Below are positions 47,265-57,442 of a stretch of 64,000 bases of DNA, piece after piece. The position numbers were made by a program, and so were the translations under genes. The first letter of the stretch is position 1, and every line of letters starts with the position of its first letter. The stretch is from Chaetoderma sp. LZ-2023a (Eukaryota; Mollusca; Caudofoveata; Chaetodermatida; Chaetodermatidae). The notes under the pieces were generated by a model, which was not told where the DNA came from, ran no database searches, and saw only the letters and a list, made by a program, of their open reading frames with translations. The stretch is taken from assembly GCA_034401795.1 (NCBI GenBank), contig CM067373.1, positions 38,551,669 through 38,615,668 of the forward strand, given 5' to 3'.

Positions 47265-47468
47265 ACCCGTACCGCTCTGATGTCAATATCTTTTACCATC
47301 TAAATAACAAAGAATCTGGTGTACATTTTTCAACAATTTTTGTGGACGATGTTACTGTCTTCGACAGCATCATCTTAACCAAATTTGTTGGAAAATGTAC
47401 ACCAGTTCATCTTTTAATTTAATTTGAAAATTTAACAATCTGACATCAGTGTGGTATGGGTTACGGTA
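47265..47468. repeat. Fold-back repeat, family F2, copy 2
   Basis: Arms: 'CTGGTGTACATTTTTCAACAA' at about 47317-47337 against 'TTGTTGGAAAATGTACACCAG' at about 47385-47405, and outer 'AACCCGTACCGCTCTGATGTCA' against 'CTGACATCAGTGTGGTATGGGTT'. The loop contains GTCTTCGACAGC. Confidence 0.75.
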
Positions 47469-48169
47469 TTTCTGAGCTTTGCTATAAAAACAAAATCTAA
47501 CATTGCCTCAGCCGTCACTGTTATTGTCATGGACAGAAAAGTTATAGGGCCTACCTATGTCTCATAAAAGATTAAAGTAGGACCAATGATTATGGTAAAT
47601 CGAATGTACAGTATTGCATGCATGTGTTGGAGTTGTAATATATATAATACTGTGATAACGCTCTCACGTAACAATCCAAGTAGACATATATTGCCCAATT
47701 GTTGGTAATCTGCACATACCTTTTGACCACTTCCACCATAGCAAATTCGGGCAGAGTTCACCAAAACGGTCGGGCAGAAATGGCCAGGCAGAGATTACGA
47801 TAAATCATATCTATAACCCACAGCTTTGCAAACAGCATCGATATCCACACACAACACTGCTTCTGATTAGTTATGGCAACACGTTTACAGGACATTCTTT
47901 CGCTGCACATTCGTCATCTAGCTAAGTTTTAAGTGTTTTTTTCTGTGATTCTGTAAATTTAGTGGTAGGATTTGTTGAGCTTTCTGAGCCAAAACAAAAC
48001 TTCTGAACCCTAGATGATCTCCACATTAGATACACACGAACAAACACTGGAAAACAGAATTTCGATCTGTGCCATGAAAGCATGGAATAAAACACAAACT
48101 GTGAACTTGATACAAAACTTGTTTTTTTCAATGTTAAGTTTTTGTGTTTAGCAAAACATCTCGGCTTAT
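47469..48169. other. No gene recognised (possible intron of the Ada2 gene)
   Basis: AT-rich sequence upstream of the first recognised exon. I could not find the expected ZZ zinc-finger exon here. Confidence 0.4.
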
Positions 48170-48715
48170 CTTTCAGGATTGGTTAATCATAGTGGAATGA
48201 AACTTGGATGCATTGTTGCCTATAATGTTACGAAGCAGCACGCTGACACTGAAGTCACAAAGTCGAAGGTCAAGGTCATTCTGACCTCTACAAAACTTAT
48301 TTTTCAATGTACATTTTTTAGGCTTAGCAAATCTTATCTGGTTATATTTCGGGATTGCTTAACCCTAATGGAGCACAACTTGGCTGCATGGTAGCTTATA
48401 CCAAGAGGATACGGATGGTGACATGGAGGCCAGCAGGTTAAAGCTCAAGGTCATTCTGACCTTGCTATTTTACCTCTGCTTTTTCAACAAAGTTTTTCTG
48501 TTTAACAAATCATATACATTTATGTTTCAGAATTACTTAATATTACCAGAACTAATCTTGGACACATGGCAATGCATGGTCCCCTATAAAATAAGGAAGC
48601 TGCATGCTGACAGTGACATCACTAGATTCCGCGGTCAAGGTCATCACAGCCTTGATATTTCACCTCTGTCATGTTTGTATTTCCAATATTAAGTCTTGTT
48701 TGCCTATATTACAGG
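48170..48715. repeat. About three tandem units of ~180 bp with palindromic AGGTCA motifs
   Basis: Phrases 'gtttagcaaa...', 'attgcttaaccctaatggagcacaacttgg' and 'caaggtcattctgacc' recur at about 180-bp spacing. Two units contain exact AGGTCA-TTC-TGACCT palindromes (48273-48287 and 48448-48462). Related units at 61290-61570. Confidence 0.7.
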
Positions 48716-48745
48716 AAAGCTTAATCCAAATTCTTTCTTGATCAG

Positions 48746-48849
48746 GTTGAAGGTACAAGTTCTGTGTTTGATGTGAGCAACAGTCCGTGGACATCGGCTG
48801 AAGAAACAATGTTGCTCGATGCCGTAGAACAGTATGGCATTGGAAATTG
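48746..48849 (+). CDS. TADA2B: Ada2-type adaptor (TADA2B-like), SANT-domain exon
   Basis: Acceptor TTCTTGATCAG precedes 48746; the donor is GTAGGT at 48850. The reading frame gives 35 residues ending 'WTSAEETMLLDAVEQYGIGN' plus two bases of a Trp codon, completed by the exon at 61023. This matches the start of the SANT/Myb domain of Ada2 proteins, which follows a ZZ zinc finger; the wording and the next exon fit TADA2B better than TADA2A. Ada2b is a subunit of the SAGA histone acetyltransferase complex, where it stimulates GCN5/PCAF in the nucleus. The ZZ-finger exon is not seen within the window. Earlier and later exons must lie outside it or be missed. Confidence 0.75.
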
Positions 48850-48865
48850 GTAGGTAAAATTTACA

Positions 48866-49100
48866 ACCTTAGCCCTTTCATTCTCAAATTTGTTCAAGAA
48901 AATATCAATTTTCTCATTGAAAATGTCCATTGCTGACCGAGAGAAGGTACTTTTTGTAAATTTTCACTGGAATGACTTGCTCGATTATCAATCCAGTCAT
49001 TCCAGTGGTAATTGGTAAATAAAAGAAGAAGTCTGCTTAGTCTGCAAATGGTCATTTCTCAAGACTGCTGCAGAAGCTATTTTGACCGACTTGACCTTTA
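48866..49100. repeat. Fold-back repeat, family F1, copy in Ada2 intron
   Basis: 'CACTGGAATGACTTG' and 'CAGTCATTCCAGTG' flank the centre near 48980-48992. Outer 'tttgttcaagaaaat' and 'tctgcaaatggtcatttctcaag' are as in the other copies. It begins 16 bp inside the intron. Confidence 0.75.
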
Positions 49101-49254
49101 AAGTAAATCAAGTAATTTCAGTCACAGTCCAATTTATACCCAATATGGAAATCACCAAGCTGTAAAACCATTATCAAAAATGGAATACCGGGCCAAGTGA
49201 GCTTGTGCCATGGCGACCATCCATCATCCATCAACTTTTCCTTTAAACGACTAC

Positions 49255-49395
49255 TTCTCCTTCGATCAATACTTACCATTATGTTACTCTTTGATAATAC
49301 TAGCTAGCTAGCTGCTCTAGGAATCTAGAATCCCAACAACCGGGTACCCGTCTGCCAGTGAGGCTCATTCTTGTTTGCATAGCAACAAGAGCTAT
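49255..49395 (+). repeat. DIRS B left inverted terminal repeat
   Basis: Inverted relative to 56755-56940; shares TACTTACCATTAT, ACTCTTTGATAATAC, GCTCTAGGAATCTAGA, CCCAACAACCGGGTACCCG and GCCAGTGAGGCTCAT. The right copy has an extra segment of about 35 bp with a second CCGGGTACCCGG. Confidence 0.75.
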
Positions 49396-50299
49396 ATATG
49401 CTTTTTGCATTTGGAAATTTCTTAAGAGTTTTCTTGAGTTTCTTAGTGTTTTCTGTGCCTAAGCTTAGGTGTTTTCGCTTCACGGAATATTGGATTAACC
49501 GTGGAAGGAGCTGAATCTCAGGTTGTATTCTTTCATGTTATTCTCTAGGTGTATGGAGACTTACTCTAAAACTTTGTCTGTGTCGCATGTCCCAATTTCT
49601 GACTACGAATCTGTAACGTGTGGTGACAACGAAATATGCCGGATAGATCGCCTCCTTTTAATCCCAACGGCGATTGGCAGTAATATGAAATTGGATGTTG
49701 GCTATACGTTTTTTTAACACGAAAATCGGCTGACGTCGTTCTCCGTATTATCCGAGAGGGTGACGTCACACCCGTGTTTTCTTGGATTTTTATGGTGAAG
49801 GAAATGTTTCATTAATTCATGCGTCTTATTCTTGGTGCTGCATGCTTTTTGTACCAGAAAACCTTAGAATTAAGTCCAGTTTTGCGTGGTAATCACGATC
49901 TGTTTGCATTGATCAATGGTTTCAAAATCTTGATTTAAGATGTGTGTTCTGCGCTTTTACCGTGTTCTACAGCAGTTTGTTTCCTTCACGTATCGTTTTG
50001 GCCTTCGTTTGAGTAGTATAATTTGAAATTTATTCTTAAATATACAAATATACCGCGAATGCTATTCGATATGGTTCCTGGTTCCATGTGATACATTCGT
50101 CAGGATCCGTATATGGGTGTATTAATGTCCGCTATCGTTCTTGTCGCCAGCTTATGCGATCTTGGTTGTAACGTTGCGGGTTTGGGGTGCTGGAGAGTTA
50201 ACATTTAATTTATGGTCAAAATATTTGAAAATTATTTGTCTGCCTTCCATTCCTGTTTCGTTCCGCTTGCTTATTTTAGGTTTTGTGCTTATTTTTTAG
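49396..50299 (+). other. DIRS B 5' untranslated or intronic region
   Basis: No protein domain recognised. It ends with TATTTTTTAG at 50290-50299, a good splice acceptor exactly where the gag frame becomes meaningful, so an intron in the 5' region is possible. Confidence 0.4.
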
Positions 50300-50611
50300 G
50301 CCAAGCCTACCCCGCCATCTTGTTCCGAATGCCATAAGTTCGTGAAAGTCGCCTACAAAGATCATGTCTGTTTTCGATGTTTTTCCTGTAACGTTGATAA
50401 TAAGTGTAATGTTTGTTCAGTGTGCCCGATCGAGGTGTTGGTTGAGTTCCTTTCCCAGAAGGACTTGCCCGGATCTGACATGGGGTCAGGCGGTACGCCA
50501 TGGTTTGGGCCCGCTATGCAAGGCTTCTGGCATAGCGTCCTGCCCACGCTGGTGTCATCGCTGATTCCTAAGGCTGTAGGACAGTCTCTTCTCATGTCCG
50601 GTGCAGGGTGG

Positions 50612-50810
50612 TCAGGGTTCTGGACTGCCTACCGAGGGAGCCATCTCGTATGGCTCCCTGGCGGTCCCGTTGGGCTCCGGCCTGATGGGTACTGTCTATC
50701 TGCGGCCACCTCAGGGTTCTGGACTGGCTAGCGAGGGAGCCATCTCTTATGGCTCCCTGGCAGTCCCGTTGGGCTCCGGCCGGATGGGTACTGTCTCTCT
50801 GCGGCCACCT
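50612..50810 (+). repeat. 99-bp tandem duplication in DIRS B gag
   Basis: 'tcagggttctggactg' starts both units (50612 and 50711). The period is a multiple of three, so the frame is kept. Confidence 0.85.
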
Positions 50811-51694
50811 CCGGGTGATCCAGTAGTGGTGGCTGGTCAGTTGGGCATGGAGCTGTTTGCCAGGACGGCTCCAGTGCTTCCTCATCTATTGACGACTCTT
50901 CGGGGTCTGAAGATGAGGAGGAGACTGTTGCGGCCTGAGATGCTGCGGGTGGAGTGCATGGAGGTCGATACCATCCTGGACGGACCCGCCCTCCATCTGT
51001 CTGGCTTGGCGCAAGCCAGGTCAGTCGCTCCTCCCATGGTTGAGGCCACACCGGTACTGGGCACCCGTCCAGTGCTGGTTGGTTTGCCACCAACCGACAC
51101 AGTGACGGGTGTTGCTGGCCAGGCTTGGTGCACGCCTATCTCGCCTGGTCCAGCGGCCACACATGAGGTGCCGTTGGCGCCAGTGTATAGCCACGGTTCC
51201 ATAACCGCTACTTGTCTGCATGGTTTTCCGTGCGGGCCTACTCCATGGATCTGTGCGATTCATGGGGTGGCAGCGGAACCGTGTGGTACCGGTGTTGCTG
51301 GCTTACGAGTGGTGCCTCCTGGCCGGGAGGCCGCTGCTGGTAGACCCGTGAATACGTCAACAGGTGATGTATTCACGGGGGTGTCTTCTTCGGAGACAGA
51401 CTGGTCCGAGGCTCTGGCTTGGCTAGCCAGAGTGGACCCGTCTGTGGTTTCGGCCACAGCCGAGGAGAACACGCCTCGTCAATCAGTTGTGTCGATTAGG
51501 GTTTAAGGAATTGCTGGATGCTATTTATAGCAAGCAACTCTTAACCAGGAGCCAGCTTCCTGCGGCCTCCAGGGAGGTGCGGGCAAGTTGCCGTATTTCC
51601 AGAAGGGAGTATGACAGATACGGTGTGGTTCCAGCAGTTACTGAGGGTGACCGCTGGGTGCTTGGGGTTCAGAGTGCTGGAGCGGTTGGTCAGA

Positions 51695-52196
51695 CGCTTG
51701 TGGACAGATCTCAAGCGCACCGCGAAGAAGTCCTGTCCCTATGCGATGAGGGAGCGATGGCAGCAATGAGTGCTGTCAATCACGCCTATGGCCTACTTCA
51801 GTCGGTGTGGGCTGAAGCTGGGGAAGGCCACCCTGTGCCACCTGTGGTGTTGTCTTGTGTCAATGACAGCCTGGTGCTGTCGATGACGCTTTGGCCAGGG
51901 TGCAAGCTTGAGTTACAAAATCCATGAGGCAGATAGTCCTTCAGGCGCTTGTGGACAGATCTCAAGCGCACCACGAAGAAGTCCCATCCCTATGTGATGA
52001 GGGAGTGAGGGCAGCAATGATTGCTGTCAATCACTCCTATCGCCTACTTCAGTCGGTGTGGGCTGAAGCTGGGGCAGGCCACCCTGTGCCACTTGTGGCG
52101 CTGTCTTGTGTCAATGACGGCCTGGTGCTGTCGATGGACGCTTTGGGCAGGGTGCGAGCTTGAGTTACAAAATCCAGGAGGCAGATGGTCCTTGAC
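51695..52196 (+). repeat. 251-bp tandem duplication in DIRS B gag
   Basis: 'cgcttgtggacagatctc' starts both units (51695 and 51946). The copies differ at scattered bases; the period shifts the frame. Confidence 0.88.
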
Positions 52197-52847
52197 CATA
52201 TGCGTCCAGCTACGGCCATCAGAGAGCGTTTGCTTGGAACGCCCCTGAACGGCCCTAGCATCTTTGGTGGCCAAGCGCAGGCCATCTTAGAGGATACTGC
52301 TAACATAGCGCAGAATCGGTTGGCAGTTAATCTACAGTTAGAACTAGTGCGACAGGCGCATGCACTAGGGGATGTGTCTAAACTGTTAGCTGTACAACCG
52401 TCCTCCAAGAAACAGAAACACAAGAGCAAGGTGAAAGCCAGGCCAGCTTCTGCTATTGCTGGACCTTTGCAGCCGCCTGCGGCTAGGAAGGTGAGGAAGG
52501 TTGTAGAGGCTGCTGCCACCCCAGTGTTGCTCATGATCGCCCAAGAGGCGGGAAGGGCAAGGGTAAGTCCACCAAGGGCGGAGAGAAGGGAGCTGATCAT
52601 ACCTGAGGGTATCGTAGCTCCCTTCATATCTGCCTGGACCGCGCCTGTGCGACAGGAACAGCAGTGCCAGTTAGACCAGTCATGCCAAGACCAAAATGGT
52701 TCTCTCTCGTTAAGAGGGGGGGGGGGGGGGGTGGTTAAGCGTATTGCAAGCCAGACATCCGCATTAGGCGTCAATGCGTCTATAGTAGGTGGAAGACTCA
52801 TGCGTTTCATCGAGGCTTGGCGAGGTGTGACGTCAGACAGTCTGGTC

Positions 52848-52913
52848 CTGGGATGGATATTCCAGGGGTCTGGGATGGATATTCCAGGGGTCTGGGATGG
52901 ATATTCCAGGGGT
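52848..52913 (+). repeat. 22-bp unit repeated three times
   Basis: CTGGGATGGATATTCCAGGG followed by GT, three exact copies. Each unit holds TGGATATTCCA, itself palindromic around the centre. Confidence 0.95.
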
Positions 52914-52950
52914 ACATGCCAGAGTGGTGGGATTTTACACACACAAAACC

Positions 52951-54240
52951 TATATTTGGCACCTGTCTGGACTCCCGTACCATGGGAGCCAGACAAGTTA
53001 GAAGCCATTAAAAATGAAGTGTCAAGTTTGCTTCTGAAGGGAGCAATAAGACCAGCAAACCAGAACACTCCAGGCTTCTATTCAAACATGTTCCTTGTCC
53101 CCAAGAGCACAGGGGGTGGAGATCCGTACTCAATCTCAGGCCATTGAATTGGTTTATCCATACGCCTCGGTTTCAGATGGAAACTCCGAGATTGATAATG
53201 GCATGATTGAGGAAAGGAATGTGGCGTGTGTCAATCGATCTGAAGGATGCATATTTCCACATCCAATGAATAGGGGTTGTCACAGGTTTCTGAGATTCAC
53301 GTTACAGAATCAGGTATGGGAGTTTGTAGTCATCCCATTCGGTCTGTCGACAGCCCCAAGGGTTTTCACCAGAGTGATCCTAGCGGTGACGGCATTTCTC
53401 AGAAAAGAGAACGTGACGCTTCACACCTACATAGATGATTGGCTTATCAAGGCGGACACGCCAGCCAGGTTAGGAGTGGATACTGCTCCAGCTGAAGTTA
53501 CTTTCAGATCTAGGCTGGATAGTCAACAAGGAGAAATCCGAATTGACACCCACTCAACACTTTGTTTATTTGGGGATGTGATTTGATCTCGAGGAAGGCA
53601 GGGTTTACCCGTCAGAGCCCAGAGTGGTGTCTCTGTTAGCCATCCTCAAGAGTTTTCGATTGGGAAACCACATTCAGCCGAGGCGGTTTCTTCAGATGCT
53701 GGGCATGATGGTCTCCATGGAGCAGGTAATCCTGTACGCTCCTCTGATGTGAAGACCTATCCAATTGTATCTGATGTCTCTGTAGAAACAGAGAACAGAA
53801 CCCTTGTCAAAGCTGGTACCAGTTTTGGAGCCAATAATGTTGCATCTTGTATGGTGGAAAAAGCGTCAGAATCTCCTAATAGGAGTTTCGCTGCACCTTC
53901 CCAGCCCCCAGCTGTCCGTGTACATGGATGCATCGCTGGGGGGGGGGGGGGGGGGGTGTGGCGGTAGCCTGCCTGGGAGAACACCAGGTTTCGGGCACAT
54001 GGACTCCTAGAGCTGCATATCAATTTGTTGGAAATGATGGCAGTGGAACTGGCAGTGGAAAAGTTTCTTCCAAAAGTCAGGGACAAGGTGATATTGATAC
54101 GGTCGGACAATTCGACAGTAGTATCATACATAAATCGCCAAGGCGGGACCAAGTCACCCACACTGTATGAAGGTGTGGCACTTGAATCAATGGTGCAGGA
54201 ATTACTCAGTTGTTTTGAAAGCAGCTCACATTCCTAGACG
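52951..54240 (+). pseudogene. DIRS B reverse transcriptase and RNase H
   Basis: RT pieces in three frames: 'KNEVSSLLLKGAIRPANQNTPGFYSNMFLVPK' begins at about 52998; then, after a break, 'WRVSIDLKDAYFHI' near 53223 with the first catalytic Asp; then 'WEFVVIPFGLSTAPRVFTR' and 'LHTYIDDWLI' (Asp pair near 53435). RNase H: 'LSVYMDASLGGGG' (about 53915), 'LLEMMAVELA' (Glu) and 'IRSDNSTVVSYINRQGG' (Asp). A G homopolymer at 53938-53956 breaks the RNase H frame. DIRS-type by wording and by the recombinase that follows. Not functional. Confidence 0.85.
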
Positions 54241-54679
54241 TTTGAACATTCTGGCGGATGCTTTGTCTCGCAGGCAGAGGAGTCTGCCGACAGAATGGTC
54301 TCTCAACCCTCCAGTTCTTCAAAGGATCTTCGAGCATTGGGGCAAACCAAACGTGGACCTGTTCGCCACAAAGGAAAATGCTCAAATCATGACTTATGTC
54401 TCGCCGATTCCAGATCCAAATGCTATCGATACAGACGCTCTGGCAATAAGCTGGAGAGGGATGCACGCTTACACGTATGCACCCACCATTCTTCTGCTGA
54501 AGCTTTTGGTGAAGATCAGGGAGGAACCGTGCCTGGTCCTGCTAATAGCGCCATTTTCGCCCAGCAGGTCGTGGTTCACGGAGCTTCTGGATCTGCTGGT
54601 GGACAATCCAGTGCAGCTGCCCGAGATTCCGAACATAATCTCGCAGGCCAAGTGCAGCGGCCCGAGATGTTCAAATTGA
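54167..54679 (+). pseudogene. DIRS B methyltransferase-like region
   Basis: 'HIPRRLNILADALSRRQ' closes RNase H. Then 'HWGKPNVDLFATKENAQ' and 'DTDALAISWRGMHAYTYAP' align with the region that carries NPPF in DIRS A, but here the catalytic motif is replaced by YTYAP, so methyltransferase activity is not expected. The frame is open for 170 codons. Confidence 0.65.
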
Positions 54680-55668
54680 CACTGGATGTTATCAAACAAC
54701 GTTCCATCTCAGAAGGCTTTTCTCAACAGGCTGTGAGCTTCATCGCAGCCGCGAGAAGGCAGTCAACCTTCAAGTCATATAACCACAAGGTTAACAAATT
54801 TGCATAGTGCTGTGAAGGAAAGGGTATTGATACCTTTCAATCCACTATTCAACAAATAGCAGACACTGAGCTGTTCTATTCAGGACTGGCTCCTGTCACA
54901 ATTGCTGGATACAAGTCAGCTTTGGCATCAGTTATCCCATGTCTAGCCATCAGTGATAGTCCAGAGGTTGAATGTGATGGTGAATGGAATGAGCAATCTC
55001 CGACCGAGTCGACCGGTAGTCATTCCAGCCTGGAGTCTATCTTTGGTGCTTAATGTACTGGCCAAGCACCCTTTCGAACCTCTGGGTTCGGCTAGTCTAA
55101 AGCATTTGACTCTAAAGGTGGTTTTTCTATTGGCAGCTTCCTCAGCGAGAAGGCGCAGTGAGATCCATGCGCTTTCAGCAGAGAGGGACCGATTTATTGT
55201 CTCTGGAGAGGGTCTGCGACTACTGCCAAGAGCAGAGTTTATGTCAAAGAATCGTTCTTTGAAATATCCTGGTAAACCGATCATTATACCAAAGCTAACT
55301 AGGTTTGATCGTGATGCCAGTGTCTGGTGTCCAGTCCGTGCTTTTACTAAGTACAAAATACGGATGGACTCTTTACGGTCAAATGATAGACATCTGTGAA
55401 TCTGCCATATGGCGCCTCATCCATGGATTCTATCTCTCGATGGGTAGTCGAATGCATTCAGACTACCCATGAGATTGCGACTGGGCACCAGGTGCAATGT
55501 GCTAGGGCTCATGATGTTAGAGGAATAGCCGCCTCGTCCGCCCTTTACAATGGTGTTCCATTAGACAACATCATGGCTCTTGCACAATGGCACTGTGAGT
55601 CCTCTTTCACGGATTACTATATGAGGGATATGTCAGACTCCGCCAATCCACTCGCTTTAGCTGTTTAG
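54667..55668 (+). pseudogene. DIRS B tyrosine recombinase
   Basis: Three pieces. 54667-54807 is the N-terminal part, 'VSFIAAARRQSTFKSYNHKVNKF', ending at TAG 54805. 54953-55399 is the catalytic part with 'VFLLAASSARRRSEIHAL' carrying the first Arg. 55396-55668 has 'ARAHDVRGIAASSAL' (His-x-x-Arg) and 'FTDYYMRDM' with the nucleophilic Tyr. All active-site residues can be seen, but a stop and frame changes (54805, about 54950, 55397) break it. It would integrate the circular DNA of the element without target duplication. Confidence 0.85.
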
Positions 55669-55899
55669 AAACGATAGTCTAACGGCCACACTGTTCATCT
55701 CCCTTTTGATACTTGAAAAAACAAAAGTAATAGAACAGACATGGTCAAGCGAGAGGGATACAACCATGAGTGTCACGTATGGTTGAATATGTGTTGGTTG
55801 ATGGCTTCACATCTGAAATCCAATATTCATAACGTAATTCAAGTTTGACAGTTTTTATATGCCCGCGCAAGCATGTGATGGCGCTCGCCGTTCGTGCAT

Positions 55900-56540
55900 C
55901 CGTCCGTCTGATTCTTGTCCGGGACAGATCTCGAAGACTTGAACCTACAGTCACTACAGGCGAAGTGTCATGATTTCGGTTCGGCAAGATCTGCCTGTAT
56001 TCGCCAGAGTTATCTCCCTTGAAAGATTAAAATTTGTCAAAATTGTCATGTCCAGGCCAAATCTCGAAGAGTTTTGAACCCACACTCACAAATTTAAAAA
56101 AAAAAGATGTACATATAGCCGAAGTGTCATGACTTTGTTTTGGCATGATCCGCCCATATTCGCAGGAGTCATGATCCAACTCTCGAAGAGTTTTGAACCC
56201 ACACACAAATTTTTTTTCAAAAGATGTATGTATAACCGAAGTGTCATGATTTTGTTTTGGCATGACCCGCCCATATTCGCGGGAGTCATGATTTCATTTC
56301 GGCAAAATCCTCGTATATTCATGGGAGTTATCTCCCTTGAATGATTAAAATTTTTCCAAATTTTCTTTTTCTGGGCAGATCGCGAAGAGTTTTGAACCTA
56401 TGCTCACAATTTTTTGTTCAGCATATGGTTTAAGGATAGACGAAGCGTCATAATTTAATTTCGGCAAAATCCGCCCATATTCGCCAGAGTTATCTCTCTT
56501 TAAAGATTAAAATTCATAAAAATTGTCTTGTAATTGTAAT
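55900..56540. repeat. Tandem repeat of ~100-160 bp between recombinase and right ITR
   Basis: Phrases 'cgaagtgtcatga', 'gcccatattcgc', 'gagttatctccctt' and 'tctcgaagagttttgaaccc' recur four to five times. The sequence is non-coding. Confidence 0.75.
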
Positions 56541-56671
56541 GATCAATGCAGCTGTGAAGACTTTCAAGATTTTTAGTGATGTCTTTGCCGTGAATTCCAA
56601 ATGTCTACCTATTTAGAAGTGACCCACCTCCCCGTTCTCAGAAAATTATCAAAGACAAACTTCAGATTTAG

Positions 56672-56705
56672 CATTCCTCTCCGAGATCTAATAATACTTA
56701 CCATT
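56672..56705. repeat. Internal complementary region candidate of DIRS B
   Basis: CTCCGAGATCTAATAATACT plus TACCATTAT matches the outer end of the left ITR in direct orientation and of the right ITR (56912-56940) in inverted orientation. Confidence 0.5.
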
Positions 56706-56754
56706 ATTTTATGGACCCTGCCTCCCAGCCCCACAGAGGCAAGCCATAGGTATT

Positions 56755-56940
56755 CTCTTGTTTGGTAGCTATGCAAACAATATGAGCCTCACTGGCAGGC
56801 GGGTACCCGGTTGTTGGGAGCCGGGTACCCGGTTCCAGGAGCCGGTAAAGCTTTCTAAATCTAGATTCCTAGAGCAACTGGCTAGCTAGTTTGTATTATC
56901 AAAGAGTAATATAATGGTAAGTATTGTTAGATCGTGGAGA
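56755..56940 (-). repeat. DIRS B right inverted terminal repeat
   Basis: Inverted copy of 49255-49395, with an extra CCGGGTACCCGG segment at about 56820-56855. Confidence 0.75.
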
Positions 56941-57442
56941 AAGGGAAATTGAAATTTCCTTCATTCTCAAGAACCACGGGGCCAATTTCAATTATATTTG
57001 GCAAGAAGCCTCCTTAGGGCATAGGGATCCAAGTTTGTTCAAACGAAGCGATCAGCCAATTTGGCCGGTCGGCCATCTTGGATTTTGGCTGATTTTAGGA
57101 AACGTCTTTAGAAATCTCAAACTATCTGAGGGATCGATTCAAAACTCATGAAATATCATCTAGGTTAAGAGCGGAACCAAGTTTGTCAAGCGAACCTGAT
57201 TGGCCAAATAGTTTGGCGCCCATCTTGGATGACCTAGTTTTCCCGAAAACAACTTCTCCAGAAGAGATCGGGTCGAAATTTGGGAGATATAATTAGGGAG
57301 TAAGGGCCATTAACGTTTGTTCAAGAGAACATGATACATCAAAAAGCATGGACGCCCTGGACCAATGAAAATGTAGCACATTTAGCAACCATTTAGAATT
57401 TTTTTAGTTGATGAATTTTGAAGCAGAAATTGGTTTTATATA
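56941..57442. repeat. Dispersed ~480-bp repeat unit interrupted by Tc1
   Basis: Phrases such as 'aagtttgttcaa', 'ggccatcttggatgacctag' and 'tgaagc.aaaattggttttata' recur in the same order at 59085-59395 and 59500-59980. Tc1 copy B is inserted at the TA of 'ttggttttata'. Confidence 0.65.

Larger units (their letters stand above)
50300..52950 (+). pseudogene. DIRS B gag-like region
   Basis: Opens with a Cys/His-rich block 'CSECHKFVKVAYKDHVCFRC' followed by further CxxC pairs (about 50321-50430), like the Cys-rich N-terminus of DIRS gag proteins. It continues through several frames (50300-50731, 50601-51506, 51487-51927, 52185 onward). Tandem duplications of 99 bp (50612) and 251 bp (51695) and a 22-bp triplication (52848) lie inside; the last two shift frame. 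A basic 'SSKKQKHKSKVKAR' patch near 52410 may be a nuclear signal. Not functional. Confidence 0.65.
49255..56940 (+). mobile_element. DIRS-like tyrosine-recombinase retroelement B, nearly complete but decayed
   Basis: About 7.7 kb in the Ada2 intron. Inverted repeats lie at 49255-49395 and 56755-56940. Between them are gag with a Cys-rich motif, RT, RNase H, methyltransferase-like region and tyrosine recombinase, all plus strand. A direct copy of the outermost terminal sequence (AATACTTACCATTAT region) sits at 56672-56705, just inside the right terminal repeat, resembling the internal complementary region of DIRS elements. Many frame breaks; non-functional. Confidence 0.7.

Noticed and set aside
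52049..53068. 339-codon minus-strand frame across DIRS B gag
   Set aside because: Antisense of gag sequence, with no recognisable domain; GC-rich coding DNA often leaves such frames open.
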